This document shows, piece after piece, positions 39,979 to 49,557 of a DNA stretch of 64,000 nucleotides. Under the pieces are notes generated by a model that saw only the letters and a list, made by a program, of their open reading frames with translations, searched no databases and had not been told where the DNA came from. Position numbers and translations under genes: made by a program. Each line of letters opens with the position of its first letter. Position 1 is the stretch's first letter. The stretch comes from Micromonospora echinofusca (lineage in GTDB: Bacteria; Actinomycetota; Actinomycetes; Mycobacteriales; Micromonosporaceae): NCBI RefSeq assembly GCF_900091445.1, contig NZ_LT607733.1, positions 4,677,001 through 4,741,000 on the forward strand, read 5' to 3'.

Positions 39979-40851
39979 TCAGCCGGCGGCGGTGGTGTCC
40001 CCGGTGCCGCGCTCGCGGCCCATGCTGGCCCGGATCTCGTCCAGCCGGGCGGCGGCCGCGGGGTCGGCGGCCGGCGCGGCGGGCTGGGTGTGCTCCACGG
40101 CCGGTCGTTCCTGCTTGCCGCCGAGTTGCTCGCCGGCCATGCTCGACCGGATCTGCTCCAGCCGGGAGGAGCCGGCCGAGTCGAGCGTGGACTTCTGGAT
40201 CTCCAGCATGCGGCCCTCGACGGAGTTGCCGGCCAGCTCGGCGCGGCCCATCGCCGTGGCGTAGCGCTGCTCGATGCGGTCACGCACCTCGTCGAGCGAG
40301 GGCGTGTTGGCGGGGGCGGTCAGCGACGACATCGACTCCAGCGAGCGGGCCACGCTCTCCTGCATCTTGGCCTGCTCGAGCTGGCTGAGCAGCTTGGTGC
40401 GCTCGGCGAGCTTCTGCTGGAGGATCATCGAGTTGTTCTCGACCGCCCGGCGGGCCTGGGCGGCGGCGCCGAGCGCCTGGTCGTGCAGGGTCTTGAGGTC
40501 CTCCGTGGCCTGCTCCGCCGAGACGAGCTGGGTGGCCAGGGTCTGCGCGGACTGCTCGTAGCGGCCGGCCTCAGTCTCGTCGCCCCGGGCGCGGGCCTGG
40601 TCGGCGAGGACCAGGGCCTGGCGGGCGTTGGCCTGCAGCCGCTCGACCTCGGACATCTGACGGGACAGCTTCATCTCCAGCTGCCGCTGGTTGCCGATCA
40701 CGGCGGCAGCCTGCTGCACCAGCGCCTGGTGCTGGCGCTGCGCCTCCTCGATGGCCTGCTGGATCTGCACCTTCGGATCGGCGTGCTCGTCGATCCTGGC
40801 GCCGAAGAGCGCCATCAGGTACTTCCACCCCTTGACGAACGGGTTCGCCAT
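39979..40851 (-). CDS. pspA: Phage-shock protein PspA/IM30
   Basis: ESCRT-III-like membrane-stress protein that coats and stabilises damaged membrane. The 290-aa chain starts with the amphipathic membrane helix [16 protein letters not shown], followed by long coiled-coil helices (about 25-190; [37 protein letters not shown]). A C-terminal low-complexity tail (about 235-290) repeats the motif [21 protein letters not shown]. The mycobacterial 35-kDa antigen is the same family. Likely regulated with clgR upstream. Confidence 0.93.
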   Translation of the reverse strand: MANPFVKGWKYLMALFGARIDEHADPKVQIQQAIEEAQRQHQALVQQAAAVIGNQRQLEMKLSRQMSEVERLQANARQALVLADQARARGDETEAGRYEQSAQTLATQLVSAEQATEDLKTLHDQALGAAAQARRAVENNSMILQQKLAERTKLLSQLEQAKMQESVARSLESMSSLTAPANTPSLDEVRDRIEQRYATAMGRAELAGNSVEGRMLEIQKSTLDSAGSSRLEQIRSSMAGEQLGGKQERPAVEHTQPAAPAADPAAAARLDEIRASMGRERGTGDTTAAG

Positions 40852-41058
40852 CTTTGCGTTGTCCCCTCAGTAGCGTCGCTCCGCCTCGACCGCGCCGGAT
40901 GCTCCCGGCCGGCTCCGGCGCGGCAGTGGCTCCATCGTCCCAGCCGGACGCCACCCGGGCACCCGTACCGGCGAGCGAAGCGAGCGCCGACGCCGTCCGC
41001 GATCAAGGGTACGCGGCGCCGTCGAGGCCGACCACGTGGCGCGAGAGCGGAAGGTGGA

Positions 41059-41502
41059 TCAGGCGGCGCAGACCACGTCGCGCTCGCTGCCCCGGACCCG
41101 GGAGCTGCGCAGGGTGGCCTTGAGCGGGGAGTCCTGACGGACCTGGACGGCGACCGTGCCGTCCGAGCTGACCTGGTGCACGCCCCGACCCGTGCTCCTG
41201 CGCACCGCGACGGGGGCGGCGGGCACGGCCGGCTCGTCCTGAACCGGCACCAGCACGCCGGGCATCTGCTCGGCGAGGGCGACCGTGTCGCTGACCTCGC
41301 GCAGCAGCTCCGACAGGCGCGCGCCGAGCGCGTCGCAGATCGCCGCCAGCAGCTCGCTGGAGGGCTCCTTCTGGCCGCGTTCGATCTCGGAGAGGTAGCC
41401 GAGGCTGACGTTGGCGGCGGAGGAGACCTCCCGCAGGGTGCGGTGCTGCCCCTGCCGGCGCGCCCGCAGTGCGTCACCGATCACGCGGCGTAGCAGGACC
41501 AT
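41059..41502 (-). CDS. clgR: HTH-type transcriptional regulator ClgR
   Basis: A 147-aa XRE-family activator of clp protease and psp genes. HTH at about residues 20-65 reads [39 protein letters not shown], shortened here to its first part: [19 protein letters not shown]. The C-terminal part contains [10 protein letters not shown] and ends in VVCAA, a hydrophobic tail of the kind recognised by ClpP-dependent turnover of ClgR. I took ATG 41502, which has AGGGGGAG 6 nt upstream; GTG 41508 is in frame. It lies 207 bp upstream of pspA; cotranscription is not certain. Confidence 0.9.
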   Translation of the reverse strand: MVLLRRVIGDALRARRQGQHRTLREVSSAANVSLGYLSEIERGQKEPSSELLAAICDALGARLSELLREVSDTVALAEQMPGVLVPVQDEPAVPAAPVAVRRSTGRGVHQVSSDGTVAVQVRQDSPLKATLRSSRVRGSERDVVCAA

Positions 41503-41580
41503 TCGCACCTCCCCCTGAGGGACACCACTCTTTCACGCGGCCCGTCCGGCGCGTCGAGCCGCACCGGTCGCCGGAGCCTT

Positions 41581-41603
41581 CCCGCAACCGTACCCGTTGC
41601 GGG
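41581..41603. promoter_or_regulatory. Inverted repeat upstream of clgR
   Basis: CCCGCAAC (41581-41588) and GTTGCGGG (41596-41603) flank 7 nt. It lies 79 bp upstream of the clgR start and 45 bp after the cinA stop, so it could be a clgR operator or the cinA terminator. Confidence 0.4.
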
Positions 41604-41647
41604 CCCTCACGACATCCCACCCCGCCCCTCGGATCCGGGGAGAACCG

Positions 41648-42235
41648 TCACCGGCGACCCGCGCCGGCCGCGTCGGTCCGCCCGCCGTCGGCCCCGGCCG
41701 TCCGGGTGCCGGACTCCGCCGGCTCGGCGGCGTCGGCCTCGTGGATCCGCCCGGCGAGCAGCCGCAACGCCTCGACGACCGTGGCCGAGCGGATGTGGTC
41801 GCGACCGCCGGCCAGGTCGAGCTGCCGGACCTCGGTGCCGGACGGCCCGGCCACGGCGACGTAGACCAGCCCGACCGGCTTGCCGTCCTGCGGTTCGGGA
41901 CCGGCCACCCCGGTGGTCGCCAGGCCCCAGTCGGCCCCGCAGCGTCGCCGTCCGCCCTCCGCGAGGGCCACCGCCACGTCCGGGTCGACCGGCCCGCGGT
42001 CGGCCAGCAGATCCTCCGGTACGTCGGCGAGCAGCGACTTGAGCTCGGTGGCGTAGACCACCAGGCCGCCCCGGTAGATCCCGCTCACCCCGGCGATCTC
42101 GACGATCGAGGCGGCCAGCAGCCCGCCCGTGAGCGACTCGACGGTGGCGAGGGTCTCGTGCCGCTCCGAGAGGCTGTGCACCACGCCGGCCGCCGGGCTC
42201 CCGACCGGCCGTGCTCCGTCCGCGTCACTGTCCAT
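41648..42235 (-). CDS. cinA: CinA-family amidohydrolase (NMN deamidase-type)
   Basis: A 195-aa stand-alone CinA C-terminal domain, lacking the N-terminal MoeA-like domain. Signature ATVESLTGGLLAASI with the active-site Ser/Thr region, GIYRGGLVVYATELKSLL, and ATTGVAGPEPQDGKPVG. The known activity of this domain is nicotinamide mononucleotide deamidation in pyridine-nucleotide salvage. The C-terminal about 30 residues are low complexity. AGGATC lies before the ATG. Sits downstream of pgsA and upstream of clgR, the usual actinobacterial order. Confidence 0.88.
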   Translation of the reverse strand: MDSDADGARPVGSPAAGVVHSLSERHETLATVESLTGGLLAASIVEIAGVSGIYRGGLVVYATELKSLLADVPEDLLADRGPVDPDVAVALAEGGRRRCGADWGLATTGVAGPEPQDGKPVGLVYVAVAGPSGTEVRQLDLAGGRDHIRSATVVEALRLLAGRIHEADAAEPAESGTRTAGADGGRTDAAGAGRR

Positions 42236-42328
42236 GTCCCGGATCCTTTCCCCTCCCGGCGGGCCCTACGCATCCTCCCCGACCGGCGCGGGGGTACGTT
42301 CCGGAGCCGTCGACATCCGGGCGGCGGC

Positions 42329-43003
42329 TCAGGTGGTGGGGCGGCGGAGCCGGAGGGCCTGGGCGACGTAGTCGAAGCCGGTGACCACCGTGACGCCGAC
42401 GGCGGCGGCCATGATCCACGGGCCGACGGCGGCGAGCACGGCCGGCATCGGCCACAGGTACCACGTGATGGCCAGGATCTGGAGCGCAGTCTTGATCTTG
42501 CCGCCCCGGCTGGCCGCGATGACGCCGTGCCTGATCACCCAGAAGCGCAGCGCGGTGATGCCCAGCTCGCGGGCGAGGATCACGGCGGTCACCCACCAGG
42601 GCAGCTGGTCGTACCAGGAGAGCAGCAGCAGCGCCGCCCCGGTGAGGGCCTTGTCGGCGATCGGGTCGGCGACCTTGCCCACCGAGGTGACCAGGGCGAA
42701 CCGGCGGGCGATCCAGCCGTCCACCAGATCGGTCGCCGAGGCGACAGCGAAGATCAGGCAGGCGACCATCCGCCAGCCGGCGTGGGTCATCGCCGAGGCG
42801 ACCACGGACGCCGCGAAGACCGGCACCAGGACGAGGCGCAGCGCGGTGAGCGCGTTGGCCGCGTTCAGCACGGGCACGCCCGCCACCACCGGCGCGGGAG
42901 TCGAGTCCGTCGCCCCGGTCACCGCCGCACCCCGCTCCGGCCGCCGTGGCGCACCTGGCACCCCACCACGTGGCTCCCCCGCTCCGTCCGGGCCCGCCGT
43001 CAC
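42329..43003 (-). CDS. pgsA: CDP-alcohol phosphatidyltransferase PgsA-like
   Basis: A 224-aa membrane enzyme, expected to join CDP-diacylglycerol to glycerol-3-phosphate for phosphatidylglycerol synthesis. The full CDP-alcohol phosphotransferase motif is present: Asp92, Asp95-Gly96, Ala99-Arg100, Gly109, Asp113 and Asp117 within [10 protein letters not shown]...[10 protein letters not shown]. About six TM helices follow a hydrophilic, low-complexity N terminus of about 40 residues. GTG start overlaps the rimO stop (GTGA), so the two are coupled. Confidence 0.92.
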   Translation of the reverse strand: MTAGPDGAGEPRGGVPGAPRRPERGAAVTGATDSTPAPVVAGVPVLNAANALTALRLVLVPVFAASVVASAMTHAGWRMVACLIFAVASATDLVDGWIARRFALVTSVGKVADPIADKALTGAALLLLSWYDQLPWWVTAVILARELGITALRFWVIRHGVIAASRGGKIKTALQILAITWYLWPMPAVLAAVGPWIMAAAVGVTVVTGFDYVAQALRLRRPTT

Positions 43004-44499
43004 CGTGTTGCGCCGGGCGCAGCCGAGATCATCTCATCCGGGACCGCGACCAGGTCCACCCCTTCGGTGCCGGTGACCGTCGCCCGCACCAGGTCGCCCG
43101 GGCGCAGCGCGGCCAGGTCCACCCCGCCGGCCGACGGGGCCACGAGGGTCGTCGAGCCGTCGACCTCGGGGGCCTGGTGGGCCGCCCGCCCCTCGACCAC
43201 GCCGTCGTCGACCGAGTCGACCAGCACCTCGACCGTGGAACCCAGGCGCTCCTCGGCGCGCTGCGAGCAGAGCTCGTCGGCGAGCGCACTGAGCCTGTCG
43301 TAGCGGCGCTTGACCGTGGCGGCGGAGACCTTGCCCGACAGCCCGGCGGCCTCGGTGCCGTCCTCGTCGCTGTAGTCGAAGACCCCGATCGCGTCCAGCC
43401 GCGCCTCGGTCAGGAACCGGACCAGCTCCTGGTAGTCGGCGCGGGTCTCGCCGGGGAAGCCGACGATGAAGTTGCTCCGCGCGCCCGCCTCCGGGGCCAG
43501 CGCGCGGGCACTCGCCAGCAGCTCCAGGAACCGGTCGGTGGAGCCGAAGCGGCGCATCCGGCGCAGCACCGGCTCGCTCGAGTGCTGGAACGACAGGTCG
43601 AAGTAGGGTGCCACGCCGGGCGTGGTGGCGATCGCCTCGACCAGGCCGGGCCGGGTCTCGGCCGGCTGGAGGTAGCTCGCCCGCACCCGGACGATGCCGT
43701 CGATCGCGGCGAGCTGGGGCAGTAGCTTCTCCAGCGCCCGGGGGTCGCCCAGGTCCTTGCCGTAGGAGGTGGAGTTCTCGCTGACCAGCACCAGCTCGCG
43801 TACGCCGGTCTTGGCCAGCCACTCCGCCTCGGCGAGCAGCTCGTCGGGCGTACGGGAGACGAAGGCGCCGCGGAAGGCGGGGATGGCACAGAACGCGCAG
43901 CGCCGGTCGCAGCCGCTGGCGAGCTTGAGCGAGGCGACCGGGCCGGTGTCGAGCCGGTGGCGCAGCACCTGGCGCAGGTGGGCCGGGGTGTGCTCGTCGG
44001 TCTCGGTGACGCCCCGGACCGGGGTGCCGTGACCGGGCAGCGACACCGCGCTGTCGCGCCGCGAGACGGGGGTGAGCGGCAGCAGCTCACGCCGGTCGCG
44101 CGGGGTGTGCGCGCCGATCCGCTCGCCGGCGACCACGGCGTCCAGCCGGGCGGCGATGTCCGGGTAGTCGTCGAAGCTCAGCACCGCCTGCGCCTCGGGG
44201 AGGCTGTCGGCCAGCTCGCGGCCGTACCGCTCGGCCATGCAGCCGGCGGCGACCACCTTGGCGCCGGTGTCGGCGGCGGCCAGCAGGGTCTGGATGGAGT
44301 CCTGCTTCGCCTTCTCCACGAAACCGCACGTGTTGACGACCACCACGTCGGCGCCCTCGCCGTCGGTGGTCACCTGCCAGCCGTCGGCGTGCAGCCGGGC
44401 GGCCAACTCCTCCGAGTCGACCTCGTTGCGGGCGCAGCCCAGGGTCAGCAGGGCGACCCGACGGCCGTCGGCGGGGGAAGGGGAGGTGGCAGACACCAT
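43000..44499 (-). CDS. rimO: Ribosomal protein S12 methylthiotransferase RimO
   Basis: Radical-SAM enzyme that methylthiolates Asp of ribosomal protein S12. The 499-aa protein has the N-terminal UPF0004 cluster ligands Cys22 (LGCARN), Cys58 and Cys87, the radical-SAM triad Cys197, Cys201 and Cys204 ([12 protein letters not shown]), and a C-terminal TRAM domain (about 425-490). The RimO-specific segment [11 protein letters not shown] distinguishes it from MiaB. The start at 44499 gives this N terminus; the frame remains open upstream across the next gene in another frame. Operon with pgsA. Confidence 0.94.
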   Translation of the reverse strand: MVSATSPSPADGRRVALLTLGCARNEVDSEELAARLHADGWQVTTDGEGADVVVVNTCGFVEKAKQDSIQTLLAAADTGAKVVAAGCMAERYGRELADSLPEAQAVLSFDDYPDIAARLDAVVAGERIGAHTPRDRRELLPLTPVSRRDSAVSLPGHGTPVRGVTETDEHTPAHLRQVLRHRLDTGPVASLKLASGCDRRCAFCAIPAFRGAFVSRTPDELLAEAEWLAKTGVRELVLVSENSTSYGKDLGDPRALEKLLPQLAAIDGIVRVRASYLQPAETRPGLVEAIATTPGVAPYFDLSFQHSSEPVLRRMRRFGSTDRFLELLASARALAPEAGARSNFIVGFPGETRADYQELVRFLTEARLDAIGVFDYSDEDGTEAAGLSGKVSAATVKRRYDRLSALADELCSQRAEERLGSTVEVLVDSVDDGVVEGRAAHQAPEVDGSTTLVAPSAGGVDLAALRPGDLVRATVTGTEGVDLVAVPDEMISAAPGATR

Positions 44500-44585
44500 C
44501 CGAGGGTACCGGGCCGGCGGGCGGCGACCGTCAACGGCGGGCCGCCGCATCGACCGCCTCACACTCCCTCGCCGCGACGGCCGGC

Positions 44586-45509
44586 TCAGGCCACCGCCGC
44601 GCCGACCCGGACCAGCCGGTCGAGCAGGAAGACCTCCGTGCCGGCCAGGCCGGTCGAGCAGAAGACCGAGACCTGGTCCGCGTCGGTCCGGCCGGGGACC
44701 GCGCCGGCCAGCACGGCGCCCAGGTCGCGCAACCGCCCGGCGTACGCGGGCAGCGCCGCCAGCATCGGCGGGTCGTACGCGGCCGCCTGCGCGGGCGAGT
44801 CGGTCACCAGCAGGTCGGCGGCGTCCAGCAGGTCGGCGCCGAACTCGTGCCGGTCGACCTGCTTGAAGCCGACCGCGTTGACGTGGGTGCCGGGGGCCAG
44901 GTCGGCGGCGTCGAGCACCGGGGTGACGGCGGTGGTGGCGAGCACCACGACGTCGCGGTCGCGGACGGCGGCGCGGGCCGACTCCACCGCCCGCGCCGGC
45001 ACACCCAACTCGGCGCGGACCCGGGCGGCGAACGCCTCCCGCCGGGCGACGGAGCGGCTGTGCACGGTGACCTCGCGCAGCGGACGGACGGCGGCGGCGG
45101 CCCAGACCTGGGTCCACGCCTGTCCGCCCGAGCCGATCACGCCCAGGGTGGCGGCGTCCGGTCGGGCCAGGGCGTCCACGGCCACCCCGCCGAGCCCGCC
45201 GGTACGCCGGGAGCCCAGCTCCTCGCCGACCGCCACCGCCCGGACCGCCCCGGTACGCCCGTCGTGCAGCACCACCACCTGCTCGCTCCCCGGGTGTCCG
45301 AACGTGTCGTACGAGCGGTAGCCGTACCACTCGCCGGTGAGGTGCCCCGCGGTGAGCACCATCCGTCCCCCGCCCAGCGGCGCGGCGGCCCGGGGCGGGG
45401 CCACCAGGCGGCCGGCGTACGCGGCGAGCAGGGCGTCGCGCATCGCGGCCACCGTGGTGGGTGCGTCCAGCGCGGCGGCGACGTCGGAGTCGGCGAAGAG
45501 CAGCGGCAT
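44586..45509 (-). CDS. Ornithine cyclodeaminase/mu-crystallin family protein
   Basis: A 307-aa NAD(P)-dependent family member. The dinucleotide-binding loop is [17 protein letters not shown] (about 135-150), followed by the family's [17 protein letters not shown] and [15 protein letters not shown] segments, and [14 protein letters not shown] earlier. Family members act as ornithine cyclodeaminase, ketimine reductase or alanine dehydrogenase; the function here cannot be fixed. The start at 45509 lies under a TTGACG-17-TGCAGT promoter. It is divergent from the guanidinium exporter gene; whether its substrate is guanidine-related is open. Confidence 0.85.
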   Translation of the reverse strand: MPLLFADSDVAAALDAPTTVAAMRDALLAAYAGRLVAPPRAAAPLGGGRMVLTAGHLTGEWYGYRSYDTFGHPGSEQVVVLHDGRTGAVRAVAVGEELGSRRTGGLGGVAVDALARPDAATLGVIGSGGQAWTQVWAAAAVRPLREVTVHSRSVARREAFAARVRAELGVPARAVESARAAVRDRDVVVLATTAVTPVLDAADLAPGTHVNAVGFKQVDRHEFGADLLDAADLLVTDSPAQAAAYDPPMLAALPAYAGRLRDLGAVLAGAVPGRTDADQVSVFCSTGLAGTEVFLLDRLVRVGAAVA

Positions 45510-45517
45510 GGTCCGAT

Positions 45518-45546
45518 ACTGCAAGTTGAAGCGAGGTTCACGTCAA
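45518..45546 (-). promoter_or_regulatory. Promoter of the ornithine cyclodeaminase-like gene
   Basis: On the minus strand TTGACG (45541-45546), 17 nt, then TGCAGT (45518-45523), 8 nt before the ATG. The short leader suggests near-leaderless translation. Confidence 0.5.
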
Positions 45547-45589
45547 GTCGTGGTGGCCCGGCTCACCCGGGCCGCCGCCCGGCCGGTGC

Positions 45590-45595
45590 TAACGT
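45590..45595 (+). promoter_or_regulatory. -10 box of the guanidinium exporter transcript
   Basis: TAACGT fits the actinobacterial TAnnnT -10. A start about 7 nt downstream would put the riboswitch at the beginning of the transcript. No good -35 is visible. Confidence 0.4.
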
Positions 45596-45616
45596 CGGTC
45601 GTGGCGGCCACGGTCG

Positions 45617-45662
45617 CCCCGGACGAGTGGTGGGCGTACCCGGTCAGGCCAAGACGCCCCGC
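45617..45662 (+). ncRNA. Guanidine-III (ykkC-III) riboswitch
   Basis: The sequence follows the ykkC-III pattern: CCGGACGAG at 45619-45627, then GGGCGTACCCGGTCAGG (45632-45648) and AAGACGCCC (45651-45659). GGGCGT (45632-45637) pairs with ACGCCC (45654-45659), and CCGG (45619-45622) can pair with CCGG (45640-45643) in the known pseudoknot. It ends 67 nt before an SMR exporter start. Guanidinium binding should raise expression of that exporter. Confidence 0.88.
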
Positions 45663-45726
45663 GTGTGTGTACCGACCCACTCGTCCCGGCCCGACGGTCC
45701 GGGCGCCGACGCAGAGGTGATTCCCC

Positions 45727-46041
45727 ATGGCCTGGATCGTGCTGGTGATCTCCGGACTTCTCGAGACCGCGTGGGCGATCGCCCTCGACCGCAGCGCCGG
45801 CTTCACGCGGCTCGTCCCCTCGCTGGTCTTCGGGGTGACCCTGGTGCTCAGCATGGCCGGGTTGGCGTACGCGCTGCGCGAGATCCCGGTCGGCACCGGC
45901 TACGTCGTGTGGGTCGGCATCGGGGCGGTCGGCACCGCCCTGGTCGGCATGCTGGCGCTGAACGAGCCGGCCAGCCTGCCCCGGATCGCCTGCCTGCTGC
46001 TGGTGGTCGCCGGCGTCGTCGGCCTGAAGGTCTTCCACTGA
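45727..46041 (+). CDS. gdx: SMR-family guanidinium exporter (Gdx/SugE type)
   Basis: A 104-aa four-TM transporter. Glu13 in the first helix (LLETAWAIALDRSAGFTRL) is the conserved proton/substrate site; the W-A-I-A-L sequence and PVGTGYVVWVGIGAVGTA are of the SugE/Gdx subgroup, which exports guanidinium, rather than the EmrE multidrug type. The gene lies directly downstream of a guanidine-III riboswitch, which strongly supports this substrate. Gdx proteins work as antiparallel homodimers, so a single gene is sufficient. Confidence 0.92.
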   Translation: MAWIVLVISGLLETAWAIALDRSAGFTRLVPSLVFGVTLVLSMAGLAYALREIPVGTGYVVWVGIGAVGTALVGMLALNEPASLPRIACLLLVVAGVVGLKVFH

Positions 46042-46128
46042 CCGGCGTCCCCGGGCCAGGCGTGGCGGACGACCACAGTGGGTAGAGCTGTGCCTGGCAC
46101 CGAAAGGCTCTCACCCACGGAGGCAGAC

Positions 46129-46374
46129 ATGGCCAACATGCACTCGACCGCCCGCCCGCGCACCAACGCCGCCCGCATCTGCACGATCCTGGCCTTCGTG
46201 TTCGCGGTCCTCGCGCTCCTGCTCAGCCCACTCATCTTCGGCGTGATCGGGCTGGTCCTGGGCATCGTCGGCGCCGTCCTGGGCGACAAGCCGCTCGGCT
46301 GGTACGCAGCCGCCGCCAACGTGGCCGCCATCATCCTCAGCCTGCTGATCGTCAGCGCGATCATCAACAACTGA
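46129..46374 (+). CDS. Small two-TM membrane protein
   Basis: An 81-aa protein with two hydrophobic segments (about 18-50 and 56-79; SPLIFGVIGLVLGIVGAVLG and NVAAIILSLLIVSAII) linked by DKPLGWYAAAA. The layout resembles DUF4190-type small membrane proteins, but I cannot place it firmly. GGAGG lies 6 nt before the ATG, a very good ribosome-binding site. A strong hairpin follows. The function is unknown. Confidence 0.75.
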   Translation: MANMHSTARPRTNAARICTILAFVFAVLALLLSPLIFGVIGLVLGIVGAVLGDKPLGWYAAAANVAAIILSLLIVSAIINN

Positions 46375-46397
46375 CCCCCGCTCCCCCGGGCGAAGAC

Positions 46398-46425
46398 CGG
46401 GCCCGCCGGCGTGCCGGCGGGCCCG
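46398..46425. terminator. Bidirectional terminator before ftsK
   Basis: Perfect 13-bp inverted repeat CGGGCCCGCCGGC (46398-46410) with 2-nt spacer and its complement (46413-46425), between convergent genes. Confidence 0.8.
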
Positions 46426-46513
46426 TCGCCTGTGCGCCCCGCCGGGTGGCTGCCGGCGCAGCCCCGCCTGGCGACGGTCGGGAACGGCCCCCCGCGCCAT
46501 CAGCAAGCCGGTC

Positions 46514-48964
46514 CTACTCCTCGCCGCCGCGCAGGCCGGCCAGGACCTCCTCCAGCTCGTCCGGCTTGACCAGCACGTCACGGGCCTTGGAGCCCTCCGA
46601 CGGGCCGACGACGCCCCGGGTCTCCATGAGGTCCATCAGCCGCCCCGCCTTGGCGAAGCCGACCCGCAGCTTGCGCTGGAGCATCGAGGTCGAGCCGAAC
46701 TGCGAGGTGACGACCAGCTCGACCGCCTGCACCAGCAGGTCGAGGTCGTCGCCGATGTCCTCGTCGATCTTCTTCTTGCCGGCGTCGGGCGCGACGAGCA
46801 CGTCGGGGCGGAACTCCGGCTCGCGCTGGTCCTTGCAGAACTTCACCACGTCGGCGATCTCGCGCTCGGTCACCCAGGCGCCCTGGATGCGGATCGGCTT
46901 CGAGGCGCCCATCGGCAGGAACAGGCCGTCGCCGCGGCCCAGCAGCTTCTCCGCGCCCGGCTGGTCGAGGATGACCCGGGAGTCGGCGAGCGAGGAGGTG
47001 GCGAACGCCAGCCGCGACGGTACGTTCGCCTTGATCAGGCCGGTGACCACGTCGACCGACGGGCGCTGGGTGGCCAGCACCAGGTGGATGCCGGCCGCGC
47101 GGGCGAGCTGGGTGATCCGGACGACCGAGTCCTCCACGTCGCGGGGGGCGACCATCATCAGGTCCGCCAGCTCGTCCACGATCACCAGCAGGTACGGGTA
47201 CGGGCGCATCTCCCGCTCGCTGCCCGGCGGCGCCTTGATCTCGCCGTTGCGGACCTTGCGGTTGAAGTCGTCGATGTGCCGGACCCCGTTGGCGGCGAGG
47301 TCGTCGTAGCGCATGTCCATCTCGCGCACGACCCACTCCAGCGAGTCCGCCGCCTTCTTGGCGTTGGTCACGATGGGGGTGACCAGGTGCGGGATGCCCT
47401 CGTAGCCGGTCATCTCGACCCGCTTCGGGTCGATCAGCAGCAGCCGCACCTCGTCCGGCGTGGCCCGGGTCAGGATGGACACCAGCAGCGAGTTCAGGCA
47501 GGACGACTTGCCCGCACCCGTCGCGCCGGCGATCAGAATGTGCGGCATCTTGGCGAGGTTGGCCACCACGTAGCCGCCCTCGATGTCCTTGCCGAGCGCC
47601 ACCACCATCGGGTGGTGGTCGCTGGTGGCGGCCCGCGAGCGCAGCACGTCGCCGAGCGCCACGTTCTCCGGGTCCGTGTTCGGGATCTCCACCCCGACCG
47701 CGCTCTTGCCCGGGATCGGGCTGAGGATCCGCACGTCGGGCGACTTCACCGCGTACGCGATGTTGCGGGAGAGCTGGGTGATGCGCTCGACCTTGACGCC
47801 CGGGCCGAGCTCCACCTCGTAGCGGGTGACGGTCGGCCCGCGGGTGAAGCCGGTGACGGCGGCGTCCACGCCGAACTGCTCGAAGACGCCGGTGAGCGCG
47901 ACGATGACCTCGTCGTTGGCCTTGCTCCGGGACTTCGGGGCCGCACCGCTGCCGAGCATGTTGGCCGGCGGCAGCGTGTAGTCGCCCGACAGCCCGGTCA
48001 GCGCGAGCTGCTCGGCCCGGGTCGGGGCGGGCGAGTGCTCCGGCGGCTCGGCCGGCTTGCGGGTGGCCGGGACCCGGCCCGGGGGCTTGCGGGGCAGCAC
48101 CAGGGTCTCCTGGAGGTCCACCCCGTCGAGGTCCTCGTCGAACTCCGCCGGGTCGAGCGGCGGCGGGGCGGCCCGCTTCGCCGGACGCTTACGGCGCGCG
48201 GGCTTGGCGGGCGCCTCGTCGGTCTCCTCCGGCCCGACCGGCGGGGCGATCCGGGTGCCGAACAGCAGACCGAGCCGCTCCGGGACCTTGTTGATGGGGG
48301 TCGCGGTGACCACCAGCAGGCCGAAGACCAGTAGCAGGATCAGCAGCGGCACGGCCACCCAGGCGGTGACCGCCCGCTCCATGAGGCTGCCGACGCCGGC
48401 GCCGACCAGGCCGCCGGCGAAGTCGCGCTGGCCCGCGTCGGCCGGCTCCTGTCCGATGTGCAGCATCGCGGCGGTGGCGACCAGCATGGACGTCCAGCCG
48501 ACCAGCCCCCGGCCGCGGTGCTCGGGATCGACGGGCTCGCGCATCAGCCGCCAGGCGCCGATCATCAGCAGCACCGGCACTACGACCGAGATCGCCCCGA
48601 GGAAGAGCCGGACGGTGTCGGCCAGCCGCGCGCCGACCGGACCGGCGCCGGAGAACCAGAGGGCCACCGCGCTGAGCAGGGCCAGGCCGAAGACCAGCAG
48701 GCCCGCGCCGTCACGGCGCTGCTCCGGGTCGAGCCCCCGGGCGGAGCCGGCCTGCCGGAACGCCCAGCCGACGCCGTGCGCCATCCCCATCCACAGTGCG
48801 CGGACCGCCTGCCCGACGATCGGGCCCGGGCCGGGCCGGGCCGCCGGCCGCCGCCGGGGCGCCGCCCGGCCGGCCTTCTTCGCCGGCTGACGGGCACGAC
48901 TGTTCGTGGTGCCACGCGGCGACGCGCCGCGCCGCCGGCTCGCCTGAGAGGTACGGCCCGCCAT
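46514..48964 (-). CDS. ftsK: DNA translocase FtsK
   Basis: Septum-anchored DNA pump that clears the chromosome from the division plane and activates XerCD. The 816-aa protein has a basic N terminus, four to five TM helices (about 85-240), a linker rich in Pro/Lys, the RecA-like motor with Walker A GATGAGKSS (about 479-487) and Walker B LLVIVDELADLMM, and a C-terminal gamma winged helix (about 745-805; QLVVTSQFGSTSMLQRKLRV) that reads KOPS/FRS sequences. The gene is divergent from the YbjN pair. Confidence 0.95.
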   Translation of the reverse strand: MAGRTSQASRRRGASPRGTTNSRARQPAKKAGRAAPRRRPAARPGPGPIVGQAVRALWMGMAHGVGWAFRQAGSARGLDPEQRRDGAGLLVFGLALLSAVALWFSGAGPVGARLADTVRLFLGAISVVVPVLLMIGAWRLMREPVDPEHRGRGLVGWTSMLVATAAMLHIGQEPADAGQRDFAGGLVGAGVGSLMERAVTAWVAVPLLILLLVFGLLVVTATPINKVPERLGLLFGTRIAPPVGPEETDEAPAKPARRKRPAKRAAPPPLDPAEFDEDLDGVDLQETLVLPRKPPGRVPATRKPAEPPEHSPAPTRAEQLALTGLSGDYTLPPANMLGSGAAPKSRSKANDEVIVALTGVFEQFGVDAAVTGFTRGPTVTRYEVELGPGVKVERITQLSRNIAYAVKSPDVRILSPIPGKSAVGVEIPNTDPENVALGDVLRSRAATSDHHPMVVALGKDIEGGYVVANLAKMPHILIAGATGAGKSSCLNSLLVSILTRATPDEVRLLLIDPKRVEMTGYEGIPHLVTPIVTNAKKAADSLEWVVREMDMRYDDLAANGVRHIDDFNRKVRNGEIKAPPGSEREMRPYPYLLVIVDELADLMMVAPRDVEDSVVRITQLARAAGIHLVLATQRPSVDVVTGLIKANVPSRLAFATSSLADSRVILDQPGAEKLLGRGDGLFLPMGASKPIRIQGAWVTEREIADVVKFCKDQREPEFRPDVLVAPDAGKKKIDEDIGDDLDLLVQAVELVVTSQFGSTSMLQRKLRVGFAKAGRLMDLMETRGVVGPSEGSKARDVLVKPDELEEVLAGLRGGEE

Positions 48965-49077
48965 AGCATCAACCTAATGGCGTGACCCGGCAGAACGCCG
49001 CCTTTCCGGGTCGTGTCCGCGTGTCGCAGCGCGGGCCCGCCGCGTCACGTGATATCTGCCTCAGAAGGGATGCCCCC

Positions 49078-49557
49078 ATGCCGTCGCCGGAGACCGAGGA
49101 CGGCCGGGACGGCCCCCTGACCGGACACCCGGGGGCGCTGGAGCCGCTGACCGGCGAGCTGATCGCCGCCGTGCTGCGCAGCCGGGGATACCACGTCGGG
49201 GCCGACGCCGACGGCGACCTGGTCGGCCGCTGGGACGACAGCCTCATCTGGTTCCTGCGCCCCGGCACCGCCGGGGAGCTGCTCCAGGTCCGCACCCTGA
49301 CCGCGCCGACGTTCCCCATCGAGTACGTGCCGGCGCTGCACGCCTTCTGCAACGCGTGGAACCACGACCGGCTCTGGCCGAAGGCGTTCGTCCACGTCGA
49401 GGACGACGGGCGGGCCCGGATCTGCGGCGAGGTCATCACCGACCTGGAGCGCGGCGTCACCGCCCACCAGCTCGACCAGCTGCTCGACTGCGGCATCGCC
49501 ACCGGCTGCCAGCTCGCCACCGAGGTGGCCCGGCTGCCCGGCGGGGTGGTGGCGTGA
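49078..49557 (+). CDS. YbjN-domain protein, short
   Basis: A 159-aa soluble protein of the YbjN family (type III secretion chaperone-like fold). Characteristic segments are GWRD-like VGRWDDSLIWFLR, LQVRTLTAPTFPIEYVPAL, FCNAWNHDRLWPKAFVHVEDDG and ITDLERGVTAHQLDQLLD. Family function is poorly known; E. coli YbjN affects motility and stress. I chose the ATG with AAGGGA upstream; the frame is open 32 codons earlier. Its stop overlaps the start of a second, larger YbjN gene (GTGA), so the two work together or as paralogous partners. Confidence 0.82.
   Translation: MPSPETEDGRDGPLTGHPGALEPLTGELIAAVLRSRGYHVGADADGDLVGRWDDSLIWFLRPGTAGELLQVRTLTAPTFPIEYVPALHAFCNAWNHDRLWPKAFVHVEDDGRARICGEVITDLERGVTAHQLDQLLDCGIATGCQLATEVARLPGGVVA

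Noticed and set aside
43000..45330. 776-codon frame suggesting a larger RimO
   Set aside because: The extra N-terminal part is another frame of the ornithine cyclodeaminase-like gene; RimO features begin at MVSATS.
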